From the NCBI GenBank assembly GCA_038277395.1, contig CM076197.1, positions 101,830,442-101,894,441 on the forward strand: 64,000 bases of DNA, read 5' to 3'. The translations under genes and the position numbers were made by a program. This stretch comes from Dryocosmus kuriphilus (lineage: Eukaryota; Arthropoda; Insecta; Hymenoptera; Cynipidae). The stretch's first letter is position 1. Each line of letters starts with the position of its first letter. The notes beneath the pieces were generated by a model. That model was not told the origin of the DNA and searched no databases. It saw only the letters and a list, made by a program, of their open reading frames with translations. Below are positions 1 to 9,993 of the stretch, piece after piece.

Positions 1-300
1 TCCGATTGGACCCCTAAGCCCTCACACCAACTACAAGGTCATGCGATCCCCATAGAGGGAAACCAGGTGTTAACTTGCACGTAGAAATTGATTTTACCGA
101 TCGGGCTGACGCCACATTAAAATAATCAGCTTTAGAGGGCTTAAATTGTTTAATTATTAACCTTTCTGTTATGAAAAACCTTTTATTAACGGAATATTTC
201 GTTTTTCATGTAGTACATTACAAAACTTACATTTAGAAAAAGTAATGTTTTTTTATTTTCAAACGCCGCAAGACATTTCAAATACAAATATTTGTAAGTC
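1..300. other. Intergenic / downstream of ASCC1-like copy A, no gene seen
   Basis: AT-rich sequence downstream of the copy A stop codon. The open stretch on the minus strand overlapping 186-395 reads the wrong frame of the last ASCC1-like exon and is not a gene. Nothing else recognisable. Confidence 0.5.
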
Positions 301-917
301 TTAGAAGTCAATTTTTGTTGCAATTTTATAATAACCGTCTTCTTCTCTTTCTCCTCGAATGGATAAGTGAATTGAAGAGAATTTAATCTTTCCAAACTCG
401 GTCTCTTTGTGTGTCTAAAGAAACCAAAGTCATGTTTTTAATAACAAAAAAAAAACCTTTTATTTTAATTGATACATTTGCGGATACGCTTTATGAAATA
501 GTTAAAAAATAAATCATACCTCTATTATGTTGCTTGCATCAAACGTTGTGCGCGGGGTCATCAGTAAATCCTTATTTTGAGAATTATCTTTATTTTTCTT
601 TTCTGAATTTTTGTTCCTCATTAATTCCATTTTTAACTTGGATTTTCCTTCGCCATTACATTCTTCTGGTGTAAGACCTTATAAAAGAGAATTTCAAATT
701 ACAAATGTCAAAATAATGTCAATTTATTCTAAAGGAATTTTATCAGATTCTCAAATTAATAGAATTATATTGCGAGAATTTCGAAATAAAATAGTATTTC
801 TCAAATAGTATTTCTCAAGTATGTAAAATGCTAGTTAAATATTCCCTAGCATTATCATAATCGTAAATAGTATATTGCATTACAAGGGGAGGAAACAGAG
901 TTCGCAGCGAGTGTGAT

Positions 918-950
<33 letters not shown>

Positions 951-3900
951 ATAACGTCTGAAGCCAAGATCGCTGTCTTTTTACATTCTCATCAGAGAAG
1001 GTATTAGATTTATGTAAAATTTGACTTTCGCGGATTTCATGAAATCTCCACGTTTTGAGACCCCCTGAGTCAGAAAAAAAACGGTTTTTACGACCGTGTC
1101 TGTCTGTCTGTTGTAGTCGTTGTCGTTGTCGTCGTTGTCTGTGACCGCGATAACTTTCGAAGGACTAATCGGATTGGAATGCGCTTTGGTACACTTCTTT
1201 AAGGGGTAAAAAGAAAGGACGAGTTCGTTAACCAGCGGTTTTTGACCAACGGTTATCGTTTTATTCATCAAAAACTGTTTTCACAAAATCAAAAAGTCCA
1301 TTTTCCGGCTAAACTATGAGAGATACAAAAAAATGTAACAAAGTAAAATTGTTCATCTCGAAAATATCTACAAATTTTGTCTTAACCGTTTTTTGTCAAA
1401 ATGAACAGTTTTTGTTTTAATCAAGCAAACGCTATTAAAATTAAAAAACTCTGGTTTCCCGCCAAAATATTCAAGATACAAAAAATGGGTAAAGAACAAA
1501 GTTGTTCAATTCAAAAATATCTACAAATTTTGTTTTAACCATTTTTTGATAAAATGCACGGTTTTTGTTTTAATCGATAAAACGTTATTAAAAATCAAAA
1601 TTTTCAAATTTCCCGCCAAAGTATGCAAGATACGGAAAAATGATAATAAACAAAGTTGTTCGCCTTAAAAAGGTCTACAAATTTGCTTTCTATCATTTTT
1701 TTGAGCAGACGCGTAGTTTTTGAGTTATTCGTGAAATATGTTATGAAGTATAAAGAAAACCACTTTTCAGCAAAACTTTGCAAGATATGAGAAAATATTA
1801 ATAAGCAAAATTGTTCACCTTGGAAAGAGCTACACAATTTATTTATAAGACTCATCGTTTTACTTTTAAGAATCGAAATCCTGTATTGTGAAAATTTGGA
1901 AAATCACAAAAAAACTTTACCAATCTACAATGTGTTTAAAAAAATGTAATTATCGAGCGCGAGTGTCATGATGAGAATGTATTCCTTAAAGGCGATAGAG
2001 CCTTAAGTAAAATAGTTCCTTTTGGAATTTTTAATGTAAAGGTTTATAGGATCCATAAACACCGAGCGCGTAGCGCGAGGTGAATAATTTATCGAGCGCG
2101 AAGCGCGAGTGCCAACAGAAGCGCGCCCTAGGCGCGCTCACACTTCGCGCGAGGCGCGGCGCGCGAACCGCGGGATGAGAATGTGCCCGCGAAGCGGGCA
2201 GATTTTTCAAATTATTCTTGATCATTACCGAAACTAATAGTTCACCACATGGTCACGTAGTCATATTTGCAACAGAACTCACAAGAAACGCGAAAAAAAA
2301 AAATCGCAGAATAAACGGGAATTCAGCGTTTATCCAAAGGCTACGTTACTTTCTGGGGAGGGGAGTTAAATACAAAACTACAATCATCAACGAGAGGAGT
2401 GGGGGAGGTCAAAAATGGCCCAACACTGGTAACGTAATTTATTCACGCTCCCTTATGTAATGTCGATGTTTCAAGAATTAAACCAGAATTTGTTTTTAAA
2501 TCACGAAATATTTTAATTTTTTGCTAGATCCTTAAATTCAAAACTAAATATTGTAATTTGAGATAATATTTGTAAAAATTATTTGGTAGGCCTTGAATTT
2601 CATCTTTATTTTTCTTACCTTCTTTGATAAAGTATTCTATGATCTTGTTTGATAATTCCAAAAGGTATCCATTTTCATCTACTATTTTAGCATAAACATT
2701 TCTTGCCTTGCTAGGATCGTTTCCTGTTCTTGGTATATCTTCGTAATCAACTCCTTTTACTTCAATATATAAAGGGCCTTCTAGTTTTTTCTCTAGGAAA
2801 TAACGCCTAAGAAAAATGGTATATATTTTTTTAATACATAGGTACATATAATACTTCGTAGGTCTTACTTTTTAATTTTTTTAAATAAAGTTAAATACTT
2901 ACGTTATGATTTTTTCTTTACAAGTTTCCAAAGCTTTAATTGATTTTTCTTTGGAATTTTCATCAGACAGACGTAGAACCATAATTTTGATATGCAACTT
3001 CGAACCAATTTGGAAAAGGTCCTCGTTTACACCTTCCGATTTTTTCCCACAGTTATACAGAACATCATCTCTGAATCTGTTGAATTCACTCATGATTTTT
3101 TCGTCATTCAATGGTATGTCAATGACATGAGTAAAATCATCACTTTCGTATATTATGGAGTAGACTTTTTTTTTAATTTTGTGGCTAGCCACCGCTATGT
3201 TTCTGCCACACGACCCCTTTATTACTATGTACAATTAAAAATTGCAATGAATGTGGTTTAGTAGAACAAGTAGTCTCAAAGATATTATTATTTAATAATT
3301 ATTTTATTTACTTATAGGTTTTCCTTCTTTTTCTTTAGGGATCTGTATGTGTGTTTTTTTGTTTCTCTTGTTATCTTTTGAATTCTGTTGCCTTTAGTAC
3401 CAATGATGGCTGCAAAGTAATCACTGAAACAATATATTGCTAATATTCGACAAAATAGATCTCTTTTCCTTATATATATAATAAAAAAATCGAGAATAAA
3501 GTAGGGGTCGTACTTAAATTACGTAACGGATTATTGAACTCTCTCCAGACCCCCCCCCCCCCCCCCCCCCCCCCTTCCATTAGATTGTAACGAATTTACA
3601 GTGCCACCACCTCCCTCATGCTGATACGTAATTTAAGTATGGCTCCGTATATTCAAAACATTTTAATCATAATTAACATTTTAAAACTATGTTTAAAGAT
3701 TTTCTTGCATTCAGTACAGATTTTAAAATAATTATAAACGATTATAATTATACCTGTGAACATTGAATTCCCATTTGTATCTTAGGTTCTCGTAAATTCG
3801 TACTAATTTTATATCAGTGATTGATCTTTTTCCTATTTTTTCGTCTACCTTCTCATTCCCATCAACTTGCTCTTCACCATCACCCAAAGCACATGAAGCA

Positions 3901-4004
3901 CAATTGTCATGATACCTGTAATAACTATCATCCACTTTAAGAAATTTTTCTTTATCGTCACGCATCCTTCTCACGAAATATGTACTTTGTATACGTTCAG
4001 ACAT
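301..4004 (-). CDS. ASCC1-like paralogue, copy A (KH + 2H-phosphoesterase-like), frameshifted
   Basis: Six exons can be read on the minus strand: 4004-3754, 3423-3312, 3224-2903, 2806-2619, 677-520 and 414-301, all with GT-AG borders. The product resembles activating signal cointegrator 1 complex subunit 1: an N-terminal acidic segment, a KH RNA-binding fold (AAIIGTKGNRI with a GxxG loop) and an AKAP7/LigT-type domain. The KH exon is 112 nt against 110 nt in copies B and C. The excess lies at a run of seven A (about 3354-3360) and puts the exon out of frame, ending in TAA at its last codon. One base more or two fewer would restore KTHIQIPKEKEG. The first phosphoesterase motif reads THVIDIP. 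The second histidine motif (HLT in copy C) reads KLKMEL, so it is lost. The ~1.9 kb fourth intron holds an inserted repeat (about 980-2215). It is either a pseudogene or intact apart from an assembly indel; the remaining exons stay open, so I leave it as a CDS. Confidence 0.75.
920..949. repeat. Poly-G homopolymer tract
   Basis: About 30 consecutive G on the plus strand inside an intron of ASCC1-like copy A, next to the inserted complex repeat. The true length is uncertain because such runs are hard to sequence. Confidence 0.9.
980..2215 (-). mobile_element. Complex repeat unit with GC-rich hairpins, inserted in intron of ASCC1-like copy A
   Basis: This ~1.2 kb unit is nearly identical, in inverted orientation, to the block at 28.3-29.36 kb. 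It starts with TACATTCTCATCAGAGAAGG, then has a GTT/GTC-rich stretch (1110-1140) and diverged ~150-170 bp subrepeats containing an 'AACGGTTAAGACAAAATTTG'-type core. It ends in a cluster of short palindromes (2085-2205) such as GCGCGCCTAGGCGCGC and GCCCGCGAAGCGGGC. The motif ATGAGAATGT recurs inverted at both ends. No transposase is visible. The short open frames in it look incidental. Class unknown: it could be a non-autonomous transposon or a Helitron-like element with 3' hairpins. Confidence 0.7.
3504..3647. mobile_element. Small MITE with TA flanks and central poly-C run
   Basis: Terminal inverted repeats GGGGTCGTACTTAAATTACG (left) and its near complement ending GTAATTTAAGTATGGCTCC (right) are flanked by TA on both sides. 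That suits a Tc1/mariner-type or other TA-targeting MITE. The interior carries a 25-base C run (3550-3574). It sits in the first intron of ASCC1-like copy A. Confidence 0.7.
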
Positions 4005-5531
4005 TTCTTTTTAGTTGAATTTATTTCAATTTCACCTATGTCACCAAAGCATCAACTGCCAATCAATCGGCGTCTGGCATCATATATGACGGACAATGAC
4101 GGCTGACTTTCACGAAGGGGACAGAAAGGGATTTCCCTTTTTCATCTTTCCAAATGCGAACGTCACGTGATCTTAGGGTTCGTTTCTATGTTTCTATATT
4201 CTTATAATAACAATAGAGCAGACAATAGTCATTTTAGGGACCGTTGCACTGAAAATGTGGGAATCTGCTTTATCATAAAATAAAGTAGACATTAGGCGGG
4301 AAAAATCAAATTCGGGACAATTCCAAAATTTGAATAACTTTTTAATTTTATAATTGTCATAGAGCGAAAATAAATTGCTCATTAGGAATTTTAGGGCGAA
4401 AACAAGTCTATAAATAAGTGATAGAGCGCGTGAAAAGAAGCGCTTTAACTGAGTTAGGCTCCCATAAATACTCTTTATCTTAAAAATTTGACAGGTAGTT
4501 TATGTCATCCTGCGAGTGTTTTAGCGACTTTCAAATGTTCTTGTGAGAGAATTTTTAAAATTAAGATCTAATATTAGCCTGAAGGGTATGAGGAGGAAAG
4601 TAAGACTAATTAATTTATATTTTTATCTCTTCAGAACTCGTGCCTTGACAGTAGATAGCTTAAATTTATTCGTGGAAAAAACATTTCAACGAAATTCTTG
4701 CACGTTTGCGATTTCGCAAGACCACGTCAGCTCGAGTTTAGGGGTCACTGCTTGACTTTGTGACATGGAAATGGAGGATATAAAAGGAGGTATAGGGCGA
4801 AACCACGTCAAAGAGATAGATTGTCGAATCGTCTCAGACTGATACTCATATTGATTCAGTTTGCGAATATTTTGCTAATAATTAAATAATACATTGATTC
4901 AGAAGTAATTGTAAATAAAATTTGCGTTTCTTAAAATCAAATTTTACATTGTGAGCTGTGAGACTGCGTGACCTAAATAAATTCCGAACAAAACTAAAAG
5001 TGAATAAACACAAATTTGGTTCATGCCAACAAAACTTGCGTCATTTAATTGTGTGCAGAATCCCCAATCACATTTTCAGGACAACGTTTCAACGTTCATC
5101 GGCAGCAACGGAGAACAAAATAATTAAACTCAATATAGAGCGACTGCTAGTCGTAAAACTGGATAAAAATCAAATAATAACCATTGTTTGAATAATTTTT
5201 GTAAAAAAAAAATTTTAATTCGAGTTTTGTTCAGATTTGGATACCCCTTATTGAAAGAAAATTGCTACAGATGTATTGACATTTTTTAAATCCACATAAT
5301 ACCTCAAACTAAAATTGAGTTATAAGATGGACGTCATAATATTCAAACCAGTTTATAAAAAATTAAGTAAACTAATAGAATATTTAATATTTTATTAAGT
5401 AATTTATTATGTGACAAAGCTTAGGTACATAAGGCATGGGAGACATGAACGATTCAAATGTTATTACTTAGTAACACGTTATTTTAAATCCACGACTTAA
5501 CCTATTATCATTCTTATGAATAGTCTTACAA
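4005..5531. other. Intergenic between ASCC1-like copies A and B
   Basis: No coding exon recognised. A TATAAAAG box lies at about 4779-4786 on the plus strand, but no gene follows it on that strand. It may belong to a degraded retroelement LTR. The short open frames at 4543-4755 and 4958-5191 show no recognisable protein signature. Confidence 0.4.
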
Positions 5532-7495
5532 TTAGAAGTGAATAATCGTAACAGATTCGTCTTCATTGTAGCTGCGATCTTCTCGAACTGAGAGACGAAT
5601 GGAAGATAATGTGATCTTTCCAAAATATGTATCTTTGAGCTCCTAATAAACAAAAATAACTTTTGTAATTAAAAATATTTTTTAAATTTAATTATAAGTG
5701 TTTTTAGATACCACATTTTTTTCTTCCTAACTGAACCAATATTTTAGAAATAATTTTGGTTAAAAAGATAACCAAATGAAAGTTTCGTTCATTTGAACCG
5801 AGATTTGAAACGTTTTGAATTTCTGACGCACATTAAACCACCGCTATTATAAGGCAAAGTATGTTTAAGTGATATAAGTCGAATATAAATACCTCTATTA
5901 TTTTTGTTGCATCAAATGTAGTTTTATATATGGATTTTATGGCATCATCATTTCTAGGATACATTTTATCTTGAATTTTTCGCAATAAAAAAGTACTTTT
6001 TATTAATGCCATTTTGAGCTTGGTAATCTTTGTGTATTTATCTCTTACAATCAGACCTTTTAAGAAAGTATAATAATTTCAAATTACAATTTATACATTG
6101 TAAATAACACATAATACGTTTTTTTAAAGTGAATTAAATCGACATTTTTCTCACCCCGCTCGAGAAAGTAGTCTACAACTTTCTGTGACAATGACAAAAG
6201 GTGACCATTTTCGTCCAATACGTTAGCATACAGATTTTTAACTCTTGTAGTATCAAGTTGTTTACAGTCGATTCCCCTGATTCCAATCGTCAAAGGACCA
6301 TTTTTTTGAAGAAAGGGCCTATAAAAATTCTCTTTTTTAATACAAAATTTGCGATTCAAAATGAACACATTTTAAATACTTATATAAGAAAAATCCATTC
6401 AGAAAACAATTTGGTTGAATTAACAAAATTTGTGTTGGTTCAACCCCAGAATATGGTTTTTATATGGACAGCAAAATATTTGGTTGATCCAATCAAAAGT
6501 TTTGATTGATGTTACCAAATATGACTAATTTGTGTGGATTCAGCAAAAAATTTGGTTAAAATTTTGTTGACTCCTGAGAATAAAATTGAGTTATATAATA
6601 AAAGCACATATGTGCTTTTAATTATAAAAGAACAGAAAAACTTACTTAATAATCTCTTCCTCACAAGCGTACAAAGCAAGTGCTGCTTGTTCTTTCACTA
6701 TATTGTCCCATAGAAATAAACCTTCAATTTTTATGTTCAACTTTTCATCCAGTTGGAAAAAATCTTCGCTGAAACCCGTTGAATCGCCCACACAAACTTT
6801 TAGAACTTTTGTTTTAAACTCTTTGAATTCATTTATAATTTTTTCAGATCTTATTGGGTAGTAAATGTCATGAGTAGACCATTTGTAGTGTCTTGAGAAA
6901 TATACTATCTGTTCAATTTTGTGTCTTGCCAATACTATATCTCTGCCACATGATCCTGTTAATGCTAAAATATATTTTTTTCAAACACATTTAAAAATGC
7001 TTTTTCGTACGAGAGGGTACAATATACAAGTTTTATTAAGAAACAATAATAAGTAAATAATCTTACTGATAGGTCCGTATTCTTGTGGTGACGGCGTACT
7101 TATACGTACCAGAAAGTCATGTTCTAGTGTTTTTATTCTTTCGCCACCTTTGCCAATGATCTTGCCCAGGAATTCCCTGAAAATACTTAAACTATGACTT
7201 AAACAGAAAATATTAGCTGTTTTTTCTTCAGTATTTTTTTTAATTTTACAAAAATGTTTTGAATCAATACATGAAGTGAATTATAATCTATAGAATACAT
7301 GTAGACATAGAACGAATATTTGTATTGGGTATTGTTTTTCTCAGCTTCAAGCTTAACATCAATAATATTACTTTCATCATTGATATTGTCTTCCTCAGGT
7401 TTTTCTTCAGCACTCAAAGGTTTATTGTCAGAATATCTGAAGCCACTATAAAATTTTTCTTTAACTAGAAGCAGTTTTCGTTTCAATTCATCCAT
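5532..7495 (-). CDS. ASCC1-like paralogue, copy B (KH + degenerate 2H-phosphoesterase domain)
   Basis: Six exons on the minus strand: 7495-7299, 7176-7067, 6964-6646, 6318-6155, 6056-5893 and 5642-5532. They total 1065 nt, or 354 residues, with every GT-AG junction in frame. Exon order, phases and three exon lengths (110, 319 and 164 nt) match copy C exactly, so the copies arose by tandem duplication after the introns were in place. The KH segment reads EFLGKIIGKGGERI with a good GxxG loop. The phosphoesterase-like domain follows (GSCGRDIVLARHKIEQIV, then GPLTIGIRGIDC). Its first motif reads STHDIYYP rather than THFLSIP, and the second motif is KLKMALIK with the histidine replaced by lysine. 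The last exon (FGKITLSSIRLS) is read in a different frame from the longest open stretch there. RNA binding through KH is plausible; catalysis is not. Confidence 0.85.
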
Positions 7496-7658
7496 CTTGT
7501 TTTCCTGTTTATAATAACTGAGGGGCCTTTATTGAGTTTTCTATTTGAGTTGATTTTCGAAATAATTACATCGCTTCAGCTTGTAAATAAATAAGGTTCT
7601 TCTTCACAACAAAAGATGAAAACCGTCGACTTTTTCTGAAATGAAGGTGATTCCCCAG

Positions 7659-9534
7659 CAGTGCTGCCAACCCGTTTCCAACCAAAAATCCCCACAAGTC
7701 CATGAAAAATCCCCAAAATCGCCCGGGATGAATTAGAAAATCCTTCAAAAATCGCCCCTTCAATTAGGTGCTAAAAGAACGTAATTTTGGACACTATATT
7801 GATCATAAATATCTCAAGTTGAATTATAATAAAAGGTTAGGTAGGTATATAATAAAGAAAACAACGTATAAGGAATGAAATTCAAAAGACATTTTTTAAA
7901 TTTAAATATTTTTAATTGACGTGATAGGTGGAACTTGGAACAGAAAACGAAATTTTCGTTTTCTGTACAAAGTTCCAAACAAACAAACCGTCTTCTTCTT
8001 CTTCTTCTTCTATTCTACATTCTACTTGCCTCTGACGAACCTGACTGACACTAGTGATGGGCGCTGCTCAGCATGACCGCGGTAAAGTATTACTTGACCG
8101 GTAAAGGTACCGGTCATGACCGGTAAAGTTGGTAAAGCGCGGTCTCGCCCAAATATCTCCTTTATAAAAGTTTCTTTTTTAAGAAAAAGCTATTTAGGCG
8201 TTAAGAGATACATTATGTTAAATTTATACAAAAAGTTTTTCAGTTTTAACTGTCCATGTTATTATACAATAAATAAAAATGCAAAAAAGCTAAACGTAGC
8301 AGACGACAGTTTTGAGTCTTGCGGGAATTTCGAGGGATATTTGAAATTAATAATATATATAAATGACAATTTAAAATGAGAAAACAATATATTTATCAAA
8401 AAATTTTCTGGAAATAATTATTTGTAGCGTTTTGAGCTATTTTTAATAAAATTTAAATGAAAATATCACTGTTTAGCGCTAAGATACACACTGTGTAATC
8501 TACAGGTTATGTTCGGAAGCATAAATACTGTTTTTTTTTCTAAAATTAAGTAACTTTTTAAAAATGAAATTTATATTTATGTTTTGAATTTAGAATTATT
8601 AGTAATTTCTGTAAATAATTTATTAATTGATATTAATTAACTTAGCAAACTAGCTACTGCTGCTTTATATATGCGTCCATACAAAAAGAGAAACTAGGTA
8701 TCTATCCTTTTTTTAATTTACCTGCAGATTGAAATTTTTCTTTTTACTATTTATTTTGAATTACTTACAAAAAAAATGTTAATTTAAAAATGCTGCTTCA
8801 TGAAAAGACAGCCTCACAGTAAAAAATAATATTAAATAAAAGGTTACTTTCCTTCTCTTTTCAAACATCACCTATACCTATATGTAAATGTAAATTATTA
8901 AATAACATTTTTACATATATTACAATAGTTAAAGAAAAAGCAATATATTTTTTTTTTGAAATATAACCCATACGTTACAAAGTACTTATCTTAGTGTTCG
9001 GGAGTGATATTTATTTAAATTTAACGAAAAATAACTCAGCACTCTACTGAGTATTATTTTCGAATGATTGTTTATTAAACACGATGGTTTTCTACTATAA
9101 TTTATCAATTTGTAAAATGTCAATTTCAAATATCCCTCGAAACTTCCGCAAAACTGTCAAAACTGTCGTCTGCTACGCTCAGTTGTTTTGCGTTTTTATT
9201 TATTGTATAATTACCTGGACAGTTAAAACTGAAAAACTTTTTATATACATTTAGAATAAGGTATCTCTTAACACCTAAATTATTTTTTCTTAGAAAATAA
9301 ACTTTTATAAAGGAGACGCTTAAGCGTGACTGCACTTTACCAACTTTACCGGTCATGACCTTTTATATTTGGTCATGACCGTGAAATACCGAGCAGCGCC
9401 CATCAGTATCAAAGTATTGGCAGTAAAGCTCGAAAATCGCCCAAAAATCGCCCCACAGACTTATAATCGCTCCACGGCTCTGAGAGTACTCAAAAATCGC
9501 CCACGGGGCGATAAATCCCGAGTTGGCAGCACTG
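7659..9534. mobile_element. Non-autonomous hAT-like element with 8-bp target duplication and inner fold-back
   Basis: The element begins CAGTGCTGCCAAC and ends in the near complement GTTGGCAGCACTG-type sequence. It is flanked by a perfect 8-bp direct repeat TTCCCCAG (7651-7658 and 9535-9542), as expected for hAT. The subterminal regions contain several AAAATCGCCC motifs in both orientations, typical of transposase-binding repeats. Inside is a second long inverted repeat: 8057-8350 pairs with 9126-9405, both carrying GGTCATGACCGGTAAAG-type sequence and GGGCGCTGCTC ends. So there is a nested or composite fold-back. No transposase is encoded in the 1.88 kb. Confidence 0.85.
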
Positions 9535-9993
9535 TTCCCCAGTTTATATACACCTGCGTCCTGCCGTTCCACTTTTTGAGCACTTCTCGTTTGAGTGAGA
9601 GGGACAACATAGGGTGCTTTTTCCCTCGACATTATATATCGCACAACGAAGCTTATTGCCTACAATTTACCTTGAGTATTAAGCGAGAAAATTACTAAAT
9701 ACTAAAGGATATTCTTCTTTAAAAAATGACAACTTGTGGTTGATTAAGCATTTTACTGCTTTTCACTTCATCGCCAGTTAACTTCACTTCCTCAAGTGCT
9801 AAGGGAAACACAATGGTACCAAATGCATGGGATTAAACTTTATTTTATTAATATCATCATAGAAAATAATTTAATAATTTCTCACCACTATAGTCAACAA
9901 ATATTTAATGAAATAATAAAATGCATATAAAAAATGATCGATTTTGTTATTTTATCAAATAGTTCTTGACAAATAAAAACCAATTTCTAAATA
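9535..9993. other. Spacer with a relic coding-like segment (minus strand, about 9725-9840)
   Basis: No complete gene. Minus-strand translation of about 9725-9840 gives SHAFGTIVFPLALEEV then LTGDEVK. This resembles the plus-strand open frame at 13127-13417 (SHAFGYIMPLF ... VAGDEVK). See the separate entry and finding. Confidence 0.4.

Noticed and set aside
186..395. 69-codon minus-strand open frame
   Set aside because: It overlaps the last ASCC1-like copy A exon but reads another frame. The paralogue-supported frame gives FGKIKFSSIHLS...DGYYK and stops at 301-303.
981..1271. Open frame with an Asp/Asn-rich run, repeated at 29065-29268
   Set aside because: Both lie in the complex repeat. The D/N run comes from a GAC/AAC microsatellite, and other copies break the frame, so it is not a protein gene.
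2031..2225. Ala/Arg-rich open frame (also 25286-25659)
   Set aside because: Translation of the GC-rich hairpin cluster; no codon-level constraint is apparent between copies.
4779..4786. TATAAAAG box as promoter of a plus-strand gene
   Set aside because: No coding sequence follows on the plus strand and no initiator at the usual distance; possibly part of an old LTR.
5468..5653. 61-codon minus-strand open frame
   Set aside because: Wrong frame of the last exon of ASCC1-like copy B; the correct frame ends at 5532.
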